Below, in pieces: positions 25,579 through 38,400 of a DNA stretch of 64,000 nt (position 1 is the first letter of the stretch; every line of letters begins with the position of its first letter). The stretch is from Ascaris suum. Its lineage: Eukaryota > Nematoda > Chromadorea > Rhabditida > Ascarididae. The notes below the pieces were generated by a model. It saw nothing but the letters and a program-made list of their open reading frames with translations, was not told where the DNA came from and ran no database searches. Location: assembly GCA_013433145.1 (NCBI GenBank), contig CM024179.1:8901300-8965299 (forward strand), in the 5' to 3' direction. The translations under genes and the position numbers were made by a program.

Positions 25579-28424
25579 CAAATTTTTATTATTTTATGCT
25601 AGTAATATCTACTTCTCGAGCAAAAAAGAATTTCAAAATATCGTCGTCGCTCTTTTCGAATTGGGAGAATGCGCTTTCCTGTTTTTTGTTTGATGTGTGA
25701 TGCATTTGTGGATTTGAATAGGAGACTGCTTCTATTCAATAGGTAGTGAGTTTCTGATCCTGACTGTTAATTTGAAATCCCAGCCACAGATGCAAGTCTA
25801 GTGTTTAGTGATATGTAACAGACGTTTGAGAGAGGTGATCTGCTGGCTAGGTGATTGGTGGCCGAATCGGCTGATCCGTTGTTCGTTAAGCCTCATTAGA
25901 CAACTCTAGGATATATTATTGTTTACGGATGGCAAATTACTTGATAAGTATGGGAAATCCACAATTGACAAGTAGATTATTGTTCATTTATGCGCTTGGA
26001 TTACAGTTTTGAAAATTAAAAAACCGTCTTATTTGCCGATCATTTATTTCCGATCATTTATTTCGTTGAATTTTGGCTTTTAAATGAATTTTATTCGAGT
26101 ATAAGTTTAAATATGGGCGACCGAAGAATTAACAACAAAAAAAAAACCGAAGAATTGACGTATATAACAAACGAACTGTTGCGGTTGAGATGCCCAAGGC
26201 AAGTGTTATTGAATGTATGCAAAAATGGAGAATAGTCTTGTGGAGTTGATGCATTGAATACAGCCGATCAGCTTGCTTCATTTCTCGGAATATTCTCTTG
26301 TGAGCTGAAGATTTGAGAGCAGAAGGAAAAAAGTGTCGTTCGACATTTCAGTGTTTACAGAATCGTTGTTACAGGGTAAAAAATTCAATATGAGACGAGA
26401 AACAGCTGAAGGGGAGTTCTATCTCGGCTTGAAGATATTCCGTTTTTACTTCCGGTGAGCTTTTTAATTTTCCTCACAGGTAAAAGTAACCTCTTCTCAC
26501 TGCCTCAGGTAACAGGTAATAGTCACAAGTCGAGTACAGTTTTCAGAGGAAGGTGGAATCCACTGAGAAAAAATGGTTCAGAGAAAAGCGAATGGAAAGA
26601 AAATGCGGTTTTCTAGGTAGAGCTCTGGAACATTAGGTTTTTTTGTGTTATGTCGACTTGTCTAATTAAATCTGTGCCAGAAGTGGATTTGAAATATTTT
26701 TTCAAATATTCCTCAGAAGAGCAATTTTCCAGGCTTTTGTAAATTTTTAGTTATCTGCTCACCTCATTCTCTCCTTTATATAGGGTAATCATGAGTTCAT
26801 TAACAGCAGTAGTCTCGTTGTAAGTTTGAGGACCTCTTCTTTTGTTTTATTGTTGTAATTTGAAAGGATAGAAGGATATTATCCTATTGGGGATCGCATA
26901 TGGAATGATAATATATTAAGGTGTCCGAATTGCTTGGCAGAAATAACATTCAAGACCGATCTCGAGAATTGCGATTATCAACAAGAACATGGTGCAACTC
27001 GTTTGTTTGAGGCGTTCAAGTTGTATCAGCAAGAGGAAAAGGCAAAAGAGACACAAGAAGAGGAGGATAAAAAGGATCCGATGAAGATGCTCGAGAAAAG
27101 AACAAAAATGAGTCGTGCCGAAATGGAAGCTATGGGTTAGTTTTATTTGATTTATTTGGATCGACGTTATTTAATCATCTTTTGGATAGCGGCAGTCGTT
27201 TAAATATTATCTTCGAATATTTCGTTCGTTTAGGTCGATAGAGAAGGTGAAATAAAGGTGAAAAGGTGAAAGATAAGTGCAGGAATTTAGACACTAGCTG
27301 ATTGGGTTCATTGATGATGGAGGATTGTAGCTTGATCTCTTAGATTGGTGAAAATTGCAATGTTTTTTTTTTAACAGAAGGAAGTTTTAGGAAAGCTCGA
27401 GGAGTTGCAGGAAATTAATCGACGACATGAGGCGTTCGACACGGACAAGTTCTTGGAGAGTCAGCGAATGTCACAGGCAGAAGTAGGTCTCCACACTTAT
27501 CCTCTTAATTGAGCTGTTTTAATGTTGGTAATCTGTCGTTGGTACAGAGTTGATTTCATCGTGTGTGTCATATACGGTGCAATGGGGTTGTTTTTCCAGG
27601 CTTACGGTACCTAATGGATGTGAGGTTGCCAACGAATTGGATTTGTTGACGAGATATTAGTTGAAATTTAATTATCGTGGGGAAATTATGTGGGAAAAAC
27701 AGAGGTGTGTTTGGGCATTCTAAATTATTGCACATCGATAGATAACTAAGTCTTGAAGTCCGAAGAAGTCCTATAAAAGAAACAAAGCTTTCCAGAGAGT
27801 ATAGTTGTCATTATCACATTCCTTCATCTCTCTTGTCTTCCAGTTCCTCTCTATACCGTCCCCTTCGTAGACTTGATAGGACAAAAAATGGACATAGTTT
27901 TTTTTAAAAGAAGCTGATTGGATCAGTCATATTTACAGGAACTTCGGAAACAAGAGGAAAAAGATGAGGAATTCATTCGATCGTTATATGGACGGACGGC
28001 AGATGGCAAGGTTATTAAACGAATTATAGAGGATGATGAAAAATATGAAGTTGCGATTACACCGATAAGACCCGTAAAGGTGGAGCAACCAGAGGATGAG
28101 GATGAAAAGCCGTCCTGTTCAACGTCGATATTGAAGGAGGGATCGAAGGAAGCAACTAAACCGACTGAAGCGCTTAGTACGAAGAGGCCTGTGGAATCGA
28201 AACAGAAACAAATCCTATCGAAGGCTGTCATAGTTAAAAAGAAGAAGGTAGAAAAGGAGGACGAAGCAATGAAGGATGCCGTTAAGGAAGGTGGAGGGGG
28301 ATCGAAGAATACCAGTGAAGATAGGAAGGAGATTTTGCCACAGCCAGATTGCCATACAGTACCGTCATCGTCGAATGCCCTTCTCGGATTAGCAGATTAC
28401 GGCAGTGATTCGAATTCCGACTGA
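24161..28424 (+). CDS. YJU2: YJU2/CCDC94 pre-mRNA splicing factor (6 exons, 344 aa)
   Basis: Exons 24161-24190, 25323-25454, 26375-26454, 26921-27135, 27391-27482 and 27939-28424 join in frame to 344 residues (human YJU2 is about 320). The N-terminus has the family hallmark [20 protein letters not shown], which inserts near the 5' splice site and branch helix. CxxC pairs at Cys45/Cys48 and Cys82/Cys85 form the zinc site; between them are [20 protein letters not shown] and an IFRFYFRC segment. A charged helical region follows ([20 protein letters not shown]), then an acidic and lysine-rich tail ending in a conserved-type [14 protein letters not shown]2 is a nuclear step-one factor that joins the spliceosome at activation and promotes branching. 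Exon 5 must use the AG at 27389-27390; the stronger-looking AG at 27377 breaks frame. Intron 2 holds a long AT repeat. Paralogue CCDC130 is less likely given the N-terminus. Confidence 0.95.
25499..25576. repeat. AT microsatellite in YJU2 intron 2
   Basis: About 39 AT units, starting 45 bases after the exon 2 donor. Confidence 0.97.
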
Positions 28425-28733
28425 TCGATTTATTTGACGGTAGATTAGAGGGGAAAGCTTTGAAGAGGGGTACATCGATCGGCTATAAGGATCGTTCTAA
28501 TCTTTCGTCTATAAGAACCCATTTTTTAGTGCTCAGGAGGGTCGGTAGAAGATTTTTTTGAAAACTTAAAAAGAAAAGTGATTGTTTGTTTATGTTTTTT
28601 GTGTTGTTTGTATTTTTCGCTCTAATTGAGTTCTATTATTGTATATTGATGTGATTGTTATTCTTTATCGCTTGAAAACCTTTTATATATATATATATAT
28701 ATATATGGGATTATTTCTTATGAAATTAAAATG

Positions 28734-28739
28734 AATAAA
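28734..28739 (+). terminator. Poly(A) signal AATAAA of YJU2
   Basis: AATAAA lies about 310 bases after the YJU2 stop. The 3' UTR between them includes a short AT repeat at 28684-28707. It is the first canonical hexamer downstream on this strand that I found. Confidence 0.45.
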
Positions 28740-30121
28740 AAATTCGAGAAAAGTTGTAAGAGGTAAAAGTTATGACCAATGATACAGGTAATGAAAGCTT
28801 ATTGCCTAATCAAACCTGATTGACTAAAAATTTAAAGAGACTCCGCTATTGCAGTTGTTTTAAGTCCTATTCGTAGAATTACTGAATATGAACGTATTTC
28901 TACAGTTAAGTGATTATTACTTCCAGTTTATTTATCTCTTCCTTTTTATTTAAGAGGCATGATGAGTATTTATATATACTAGAGGATGAATATTTGCCGT
29001 TGAAGTATAAATTTCACTGCTTGATTAGCATTGCTTAATTTGCATAATAGGTGGGTTTAGCTTTAGTTCAGTTCCGATTAGCGTAAATTGGATCACTTGA
29101 ACGAGATCGGATTTAATCGGTCCTCATACGATTGTCGATTTCGAGTCAAGCTGAGACTACAACGATATCTAACCTGAGCTCAAGAAAGATTTCAGAATCT
29201 ATCGTCGGGAAGCACCTAGAATATTATTATTACTGGCTTGGGAATTATTGATTTTGCATATTTCCATAGTTTTATGCATATTTTTTCCCCCATAGTTTCC
29301 CATAGTTTCTTATGCATACTTCCAAAAATTATTAATGTTAACGCTTTATGGTATTATAATCATCTCAGTCATGGGATCCTGTCGTAATGATTTTTGCGTG
29401 ATTATGGGTGCTTCATAGTCATTCTCGTATATCTCGAGACCGACTCGTGCTTGAAGCTTGACCTCTAACCTGACCTCTGAAATTTGCATGTTGTGTAAAG
29501 CATTTACTAGTGGTAATTTCTACACTGCGGCATGTTCATCATATCGCTTCATCCTTTACACAAGGATCAACTTGAGTCCCAATTCCAGTTCCACAAAGCC
29601 ACCTCATTTTAGATTCCTGGTGTGTCTTTCAACTAATTGAAGGATAGAGATATATCCGTGGAAGGGAGAAAAGCCAATGATAGGACTATAAAGTGGAGAA
29701 TGATGGAGGGAGAGGTGAGAGGGAGGGAGGATTGGAGAGCTTGGAGCAGGATGATATACTATATTGTATCGATATTACGCATACAGGTTCTAACTATGGA
29801 AACTCATCAAGAATATAGAGAATAGGCGAATCTAAACGTTTCCGTTATTACCCTATCGCGGGGGCATTTTCAAGTGTTTTGGCAATTTTATACCTGATCG
29901 GCATCATGAGAGCACAAATTAATCGACAAACCTGATGGATATCTGTCGCGTCACCTTCGGGACTTTCAGATTTACGTATAAATTATATCGTGAACTAGAA
30001 AACGATGCACGAAACAATTGAATGCGACAATGATAGTGAGTGTTCATCAAATGCGTGAAGCGTCGTTCGAGAGATACACATTGGAGCGGAGTTGTGCACA
30101 CAAATTGATCGGGGTGTTTTT
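28740..30121. other. Intergenic between YJU2 and the first SDR gene
   Basis: No coding region supported. Moderate GC in 29100-29900 with a purine-rich patch (29690-29760). At about 1.4 kb it is longer than the usual intercistronic spacing of a trans-spliced nematode operon. Confidence 0.5.
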
Positions 30122-30135
30122 TTTTTTGCGCTTAG
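30122..30135 (+). promoter_or_regulatory. Strong 3' splice acceptor upstream of the first SDR gene
   Basis: A long T run followed by GCGCTTAG ends at 30135, 39 bases before the ATG at 30175. There is no upstream coding exon on this strand, so this is best read as a spliced-leader trans-splice site or the end of a 5' UTR intron. Confidence 0.4.
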
Positions 30136-30174
30136 GCGTGTATATACTAAACGCAACAATTGAAAGAAGACGAG

Positions 30175-33146
30175 ATGGGACGTTTCGATGGGAAGGTTGC
30201 AATTATCACCGGTAAAGATTAAATGAGATAAATTTTTCGAGTGGAATTTTTTCAATTGTAGATTTTTTTTTCAGACCTGAAATTAAAAAATTCCAAACTC
30301 CATTTTTTTTTTCTTTGTAAAATAATCGTTGAGAAAAGTCATTCAATCATTTTTTTTTTTTAGTTTTTTTTATGAGAAATTGAATGTATTTTTTCTTTTT
30401 TTTTTCGTTTTTTCTCAAATAGAAAAATGAAATGATTTTCAATGAAAAAAAAATCAATATTCATTTGTTGAAAACAAAAAAAAGAATTAGTTTTTTTTTA
30501 ATGCATAAAATTATTTGTTATATTTTATACTTTTCTTTTTGGGTGTTTTTTTTTTTGGACAGATTATTTATCGATCGTTGATTGTCTATCAATGTTGTTA
30601 TGAATGGCTCATAACCCGTCGTCTTGCAACCTCATCCTCTTCTCTTTCACCCTCCTCCCCTCTCCCTCCCCTCACCCTCTCCCCCCCTCCCCCTCACCCC
30701 TCCTCACCCCTCCCCCCCCTCCCCCATTGAAGTAGGTAAGATCTCTTCGAGAGTTCGAGGTTGAATTAATTCTTAAACCACTTAGCAAAAGATTGAAATC
30801 GTACTCTTAGTTCCAATTGAGAATTCATCAAGGTCAACGCTGATGCTTTTATCGAATTTTCACAAAATGTTATTGCATAAATTTTTCAACGAACCTTTAT
30901 CCAACATCAATCGATATTATGCAATAATTCATCCTTTCAAGGTTTATTTATTTTTTTTTTACCTCTATCAAATATTTTTGAAAAGAAAAGTTCAAATAAA
31001 CAAATAAATAAAAATGAATAAATTAATAAATTAATTTGAATAAATAAATAAATCATTTTAGATAATTTTTGAAAGTAATCTCAAATTTCACCTCTAATAT
31101 TCAAAAATTTATTTAATAGCGCAAAAATGTTTTCAAATATTTTTGAGATAATAATAATAATAATAGTAATATTTTTATTATTATTATTAAATTGTTGTAT
31201 TATGAGGAAATATGCAAATGAGTTGTATGCAAATGTCATCGTTTAATTCCGTATTAAATAGCATTTAGTCGATTAGCAGGGTAAATGGTGTCTTATATCA
31301 TTTTCAACCCTCAAATCTTTGATGCATTCTGAAACTTTTATCCGACGCGTTGAGTATTTTTAATTACTAAGGCCTTGTTTAATTTTTTAAATTAATAAAC
31401 TTTATGCAACAATATTAGGTTGAGGGGCGAGGGGGAGGAAGTATGAATTCAAATATAAGGTGGAACATTTGATTCTAGACAGGTCTACGATGAAGTTCCA
31501 ACTTGTGCGATCCTCTATACCTTTCACTACTTACCTTATTCGGTTAGGGAATAGGACCATGTCGAGAAGTTAAGGAGGTTGTGATGTGAGGTCAAACTAA
31601 ACCTGACCGAAATTAGAAATAGAATCTCATTATCCACCCCCTAGTATCATTCCTATGCGGTAAAACACTGCTAAATTCTTTACTGTGTACTATTTAAACA
31701 GGAGCAAGTGGTGGTATTGGACAAGCGACCTCCATATTGTTCGCAAGAGAAGGTGCACGATTGATGTTAACAGGAAGGAACGCTCAGAATCTTGCTGTAA
31801 GTCTATCGGACGTTTTGCTTCAGATTTTGACTGCCTTAATTTTCACTCTTGTATCAGTTCATTCGTTGCCGTTTGATCCTTTTTTCTTTGTGCATTGTTC
31901 ACGTTCCTCTCCGATATCGATGCTGTGGAATGCTGACAAATGAGCACACGATGAAAGCAATATTCGGCAAATAGTTAACCGAATTTTTAGCAAAGTGGGA
32001 GTGGTTTATTTACCCAAGCTTGAGAAAGGTTCATTTACCCAATTCTGAGGAAGGTTTATTTGGTTCATTTACCCAATTCTGAGGACGGTTTATTTATCCA
32101 AGTCTGAGGGGTTGCCCAATGTCGAGTGAGTGGGGACGTTCGCATGAAGAATGAAGTTTTTATGAAAACGCTGTACAAAGTCTCAAGAATGTATTAAGCC
32201 AAGCCGGGTGGTTGCCAAGGGTTTGAAGAGTTTCGGTGCATTATCGAGTTTCCTAGCCATGAGCACCATACCGTCGACGAAGCCATGCCTATCGTCATGT
32301 CGTCGATTCGTTTCTTTTGTTGCGATACCATAGAGTGACGACGACTCTTAATGAATAGTTGGAAGGATATATCTATGCGTTAATTAGTGAAACGGCTTCT
32401 TTATTGGGATGATTCTAAATGAATGTAGTTCACTTTAATTGCCTCTAGAGAGAGTGCTGAGCCCATTAAGTCTGTGTTTTGCTGCTAATTCTTTGAGAAG
32501 AATAAGATGGTGAATGTGTTATAAGGTTAAACTTGAAATGGTGAACATTCAATAAGAGGGCTTGAGTATGAGCTCATGGATTTCAGGTTGTCAAATCGGC
32601 TATGAAGCGGTCAGCAATGATTTGTGAGATGAAGTGGGATTCGGCTAACGGTGAATTCTCTAGTGAATTATGAGAAGATAAATAAATAATAGTGGTTATA
32701 CAAAAATTGCGCATCTCAGAAAAAATATGAATTATAATTCTACGTCTTCATTGTCCAGTTGTTCAAGATTTAATCGATCAATTACGATAGGGATTTTTGA
32801 AAAATTACATCTCTACCAAAATATAAGTGAACAACATTACCTGTCGGTATGTAATAATTAAGTCATGACTTGATAAAGATCACCTGTTGAGTAGATACTC
32901 CTCGATTACTGATGATATTTCAGAGGACGAAGACTGAATGCATGAGAGTCGGTGCGAGAGATCGAGATGTGCTTGAATTATTGGGTGATATTACACTCGA
33001 GAGCGTTCAGGATGAATTGATCGGTGAGACAATACAACAGTTTGGAAAGCTTGACATCCTTGTAAGGATCGTTTCACTCGTTATGCCGCTATTGAATATG
33101 GTGGATATTCTGAGATGACACTGGGTGATCTTCGGTGCTTTGAAAC

Positions 33147-33243
<97 letters not shown>

Positions 33244-33272
33244 TTATTTATTTATTTATTTATTTATTATTT

Positions 33273-33348
<76 letters not shown>

Positions 33349-36300
33349 TTTGTTTGTTTATTTATTCCACTCATTTTTATGGTTAATTTTTAAATTATGC
33401 AGTGCAACAAATAATTGCAATGTAAAAGAATGCAATAAAATTAATTACGATCAAGAGTTTCTGATTTAAGTCACCTAATTCATTGCTTTACTTAAGAGTA
33501 TTTTTCCGAGTATTGAAATATGAGATTTTATTCTTTACTATACAAATAACTTTTTATTTATTAATTTAAATAGCAATATGGAATTATAATTTTTCCATCA
33601 GTGAATAGAATATACAATATCAATGCAGTAAAAATATTACTATGCTATGAGTATTGCTTTAAATTTATAAATATTTTTTAATTTATAATTTTTATTAAGT
33701 TAATGAATGCTATCAGTCCAATTATTAGATGCCAATTACAGATAAATAATCATGGAGGTGGTGAATTTGAACGTGATGAGGATGGCAATTTGAGAATGGC
33801 GGTTTATGACACCGTTATGAATACCAATTTCAAAAGGTAGTTGTTGTCTTTATGAGTTTATGCACTTTATTATATATTGCTATTCAATTTATCGTCTTAT
33901 TTATAATGAATGAACGATAGATGAATGGAATTGAGGAATGCGAAAATTGGAACAAAGCGGGCTTTTTTTTTGGACGGGAAATTATCGAAAAGGCCACCCA
34001 GTTCACTTCGTTTTGGGCGTTGGGGGGGGGGGGGGGAGACAGTCGAAAATTTAACCCTAGTTTTAGTGAAAGCAGTAGCAGAAATTATGCAAATATTCTG
34101 TCGTATAGGCAAATTCGAGATAGAGACGGTGATGCGTTATACTAGGTGAACAGTATCATCGAGGTGATTTTAATTAATGAAAGTGAGAAGATTGCTATGT
34201 GATTTATTTCATATATAGCTGTGGGGCGTTTATTTTCAAGATTTTGAATTGGCGCAATATTGCCTCTAGAATATAATACACAAAATGTGCTTTATAGATC
34301 TATCCACGAGGAATCGTTTAAAGCAAGATCTCTACCGAGCGTTAATTTAATGACCACTATAGGCAATCGAATTATTTATTACTGCGAAGATAAATTCCGA
34401 CAATCGTCTGTCACTAATATGTTTGGGAAAGCAACTTAATTCTAACATAGTCTAATCGATTCATTAAGTTTTTTCTTCGTGAAATTTTTAAAAAAAAATG
34501 ATCTTATAATAATTTAAGTAATTGCTTTATATTTTATTTAATAAGTCAATTTCTATTTTTAAATTTTTATTGGAATTGAACATATACTTATATTTATATA
34601 CTTATACAACTTATGCTTAAATTTATCTATATTTTATTTATATTTATGTATTATGGATTATTTATTACTAAAGAGAGGGAATTATATAAAATCGTTTTTT
34701 TTTTTCAGTAAATATATGTTGGCATTAAAAGCGATACCTTACTTAAAGCAATCACATGGTGATATCGTCATGATGAGTAGTATCTCTTCACGGATTGCTG
34801 TTGGTTATCCTTATATTAATTTTTTTTTTTCATTTATATCATAATTGAATTTATTAAATTCATTAAAAAATTTTCAATCATCGTCGAATATGTGAAACAA
34901 AAGAATTAATAACGCTGATTATTGATTTACTTCCATGGAATATTTGGCATTCGGCCAGAAATTTTTAATTTTTTTTTTTTTTTTTGAAAGCTTTGAATAA
35001 TATCAGCATAAAATCCTTCCGAGTTTTATATGAAAATTTTAAAATGTGGACTTATTCGTTCCTCTAATTTTCATTTATATTTGAATCGTAATTATATTCA
35101 TCGCATTGAAATTTTTGCTTTTTTGAAAATACTAGTAATTTAAAGTAGTAATAGTAGTAATTTATAGCAGTAATAACAGCACGATATTATTATTTCAGGA
35201 TCCGCATTTACCATTCTATTCATTAGCTAGTGCATGCGTCGATCATGCAACAAAATTATTAGCATTCGAGCATGCATCTAGTGGTGTTAGAGTGAACGCA
35301 TTAAAGTTTGTTTTTTAATTTATTTTTATTTTTATTTTTTTAAAAAATCTTTCAAAGATTTTTTTTTCTTTACTTAATTATCTTATTTCTCTTCGTATCA
35401 GTTATAATTTCTTTTTTTGTCATTCGCATTGAAATTTTCCATAAGAGAATCGATCGTTACTCTAAAATTAGCGAGACGACTATCAAATATAACTTCGTCG
35501 TTATCAAATATTCGTTGATAGCAAATTGTTTTTCTTTTTCCGCTTTAAAACCTTTACAAAGAAATGATAGAGCGTTGTTATGACTTTATTTTATTTGCAT
35601 TTCCTCTTTTTTTTGCTGGAAATTATCGTTGACGTCATTGATAATGTGTCTGATTATTTAGGCTTGTCAGTTGCTCTTTTTTTCTTAAAGGTTTATGTAG
35701 TTTTGGATTTAAAGCACCGCTAATAGAGGAGAGGACGAGAGAAAATAGCGAATGTAAAATTGTGCTTGACAATATTGGATGATAGCTAAATATAGTTGGG
35801 AGAATTTTCGAGAAAATCGAACTACAAGATGCCTCTCTTTGCCCTTCCCTTCTTTTGATTTTTTTTCCCCACTCCTCCCCATCTATCCTAAGCATTATTC
35901 GTATACTATTGTTTATTACTTATAATTTTTTAAACAAAGATTTATATAATTTGCTTTTATATTTCAACGGCCAAAAATTCTTTTTCTACTATATTTTATT
36001 AATTTGTTTTGTATCGTTTCTAATAGTTCTTTAATCTCTCAAAGAGATCATTTCAGTCCAAGTGTTGTCGATACTCCTGCATACGAGAAATTTGGTCTTC
36101 CAAAGCAGCAAGCTTCAAAAGTAAGCATTGCGATGAAGCATTCATATGCTTTCTAGGTGAATTTTCGGAGAAGAACCCCCAAAATTTCAGGTATTTTGGA
36201 GGTTTTTCAGAAAAGATCCTCGAATTTCAGGCCTTTTTGGAGGTTTTTCTGAAGGAATCGCCAAGATTGCTAATTGATTGTGTTAAATTTTTTTTTAGCT

Positions 36301-36505
36301 GAAACAACACATCGCAAAGACATCGATTCCACTTGGTGAAGTGACAACACCGGAGAATATCGCCGAAATAATCGCATTTTTGGCTGATAGACGAGCATCG
36401 AAATGTATCACCGGTCAATCGATCTCGGCGGATGGCGGAGCGACATTGCAAATTGCGATGGCCGATTACGAGAATATTGATGTTCTAAGGGCACTCAACT
36501 CTTAG
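30175..36505 (+). CDS. Classical SDR oxidoreductase with altered active site (8 exons, 277 aa)
   Basis: Exons 30175-30211, 31702-31796, 32924-33061, 33742-33836, 34709-34799, 35199-35305, 36057-36120 and 36299-36505 join in phase to 277 residues, the usual length of nematode classical SDRs. The Rossmann fold starts with [14 protein letters not shown] (TGxxxGxG at 12-19). Arg38 after the second strand favours NADP(H); Asp66 lies in the GDI motif. The NNAG motif is INNHG (91-95). Ser146 and Tyr159 occupy catalytic places, but YxxxK reads YSLAS, so Ser163 replaces the catalytic Lys. The C-terminus keeps the family pattern ([20 protein letters not shown], then [15 protein letters not shown]). Substrate unknown. 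The frame is intact, so this is either a specialised enzyme or a catalytically dead paralogue of the gene at 43175-48736. Intron 2 contains SL1-like repeats; intron 3 has long AT and TTTA repeats. Confidence 0.93.
32003..32111 (+). repeat. Tandem SL1-like 25-bp repeats (5 units, one truncated) in SDR intron 2
   Basis: Units start at 32003, 32028, 32053 (9 bases only), 32062 and 32087. Each full unit is GGTTYATTTAYCCAA followed by GCTTGAG, TTCTGAG or GTCTGAG and a 3-base spacer, giving a 25-bp period. The units closely resemble the 22-base nematode spliced leader SL1 (same GGTTT start, TACCCAAG core and TGAG end). No GT donor follows the units directly and no clear Sm site is visible nearby, so a normal SL RNA gene is not shown. 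A degenerate related tail follows to about 32200. Confidence 0.8.
33154..33366. repeat. Compound AT plus TTTA microsatellite in SDR intron 3
   Basis: About 42 AT units run directly into about 31 TTTA units with minor variants. It begins 92 bases after the exon 3 donor of the first SDR gene. Confidence 0.98.
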
Positions 36506-37145
36506 GTGTTTTCTTTTTTTTCATTTCTTCAAATCTTCTAATTGCTTTTTCGTTTCTAAAATTAATGGCATATTTTCTTGTTGGTTTATTTGAAATCACT
36601 AAAGTTGGCGATTTTTTTTTTGTGGACATGCTAACTTAATGAAGGAAATATGGCTGTTCAGCCTGAAATGTGACCAATTTTTATCGTGTGCATTGATTGG
36701 ATCATATTTTTGAGCAATGTGGTACTTCAGAGGCATTAAAAAATTCGTGGTACTTGAGAGGTATTTTAAAAAAAAATTCATGTGAGAGATATTTGGTATA
36801 TTTTCAGTAGATTTCTTTTTTATTTTAAATATAATTTTATGTTTTCGTTTTTTTTTTTTTAATGAGATAATAATAGAAAATTTCAATGGGTTTTTCGTTG
36901 AATGATTGTAGACAATTTAAAATATTGATGTGTAGTTAAATATTGCGGCGACATTTTTGGAAGCCTCTATATTGCAATATTGTGACCTTTTTAGATAGGG
37001 GAATATATCTCTAATCGATCCTTTTATCATCTAAAAATATTTTATCGTGAAATAGAGTTCAAGAATTTCGATCAATTAATGCACTTGTTTCTAAAATACT
37101 TCACCATTTACAATAATTGACCATTTGGTATTGTCGTGTATGTTT

Positions 37146-37230
37146 GTGTCGGTGATGTGTCTGCTGATGTCTGTGAGGTGTCTGTTGATGTCGGTGAGGT
37201 GTACGTCTGTGTCGGTGAGGTGTATCCCAA
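37146..37230. repeat. About 21-bp GTC/GAGGTGT minisatellite
   Basis: Four imperfect copies of a unit built on GATGTCGGTGAGGTGTCTG. The overlapping plus-strand frame with repeated Met-Ser-Val-Arg-Cys is produced by the repeat. Confidence 0.75.
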
Positions 37231-38166
37231 TTTGTCGCATAAAGAGGCCGAATCCAAATGTACAAATATCTAAATTCCCTTTATGGGTATTATTTTTGCT
37301 TATGATCTATATGTTATTGTGCTTTAATGCTTATGCCTATATTTTTCGCTGTCGTATTTCTAATCATAAGTCATCTTTTTTTTTAAATCGTATCATCGAC
37401 TCACATCTTTTACAGTACTAATTTTATGAAAAGTACAAATACAATAAAATTACTGTTGTTTTAAAAAAACTCTAACTGTAAATATTTGCGGTATTTAGCC
37501 GATTTCCCATCGTTTCACGGCTAAAAAAATTCTTTGACGAAAGTGTATTCGACACTAATGATCTACTCATTCGATATACATCGTGTTAATTATATGGCAT
37601 TAAGGTATTTCTCCACACTGTGATATTTCTCTACCACTACAGTATTTCTCCATTTGATATTCTCAAGGTCATACGGAACATGCATTGATTAATTTTATAG
37701 ATACATTAAAAGAAACCTAAGGAGTGGACAACGGTCACTATTAATAAATCATTTAAAAATTTGCATATATAGAAAGTTCTGAGAATAATTGATGCTCGAT
37801 GCCTCATCGAATAGAATTAGTAAATATGCCATCGGAAATTTGAAAGCAATCGATATAAGAGTAAACAAATAAACAACCCCATTTATTCACACCTTATATG
37901 GAAAGGACAAACGTATAGGCTGGCATTAAAATAGGTTGACGAATATGTCATTCACTCAATGGACATGCCAGAAAGGTGGAAGTGATGATGATAGAAAATT
38001 GAATAATGTAATAAAAAAAATAAATCAGCAATTCAGGTAAGATTAAAATAATTCGGGTAAAAATTGAGATTAAAAAAAAAAACTCAGGTGGGGTCATTTA
38101 ATTCTTCATGAAATAAACCTTAGTGAAGTGGGACATTGCATTTTATAAGTATATTTTCCACTTGAA

Positions 38167-38400
38167 TTGCAATCCATCTCCACGTTACGATTAATAAAAG
38201 TGCAAATATCATTTGGTTTGAATTCATTTTCAACAATTATGTTGAATATCGCTATGACAACGCCTTTAAAAGAATTGCCTATTGAGACAAACGCAATCCA
38301 TAGATTTTCATTAGAGGATATGATTGGAGCAACTATTGTTGCGTCTAATATCCTAGTCTCACTCTTCAACATTGTGCTAACACTGCTTGCAATGAATTGA
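38167..38400 (+). CDS. Possible terminal exon of a membrane protein, or chance frame
   Basis: A 77-codon plus-strand frame ends with a hydrophobic segment (GATIVASNILVSLFNIVLTL) close to the stop, and AATAAA follows at 38489-38494, 89 bases later. However, the minus strand is also open across 38448-38106 (over 110 codons), so the coding strand cannot be decided by eye. No upstream exon was found for either. Confidence 0.2.
   Translation: MQSISTLRLIKVQISFGLNSFSTIMLNIAMTTPLKELPIETNAIHRFSLEDMIGATIVASNILVSLFNIVLTLLAMN

Noticed and set aside
27135..27391. Apparent one-base frameshift between YJU2 exons 4 and 5
   Set aside because: It appears only if the AG at 27377 is used. The AG at 27389-27390 restores phase and matches the conserved helix ([15 protein letters not shown]), so the gene is intact.
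32003..32111. Functional SL RNA gene
   Set aside because: No GT donor directly follows the leader-like units and no Sm site or third stem was found nearby.
24161..36505. Trans-spliced operon of YJU2 and the first SDR gene
   Set aside because: The spacing of about 1.75 kb between stop and start is much longer than the usual intercistronic distance.
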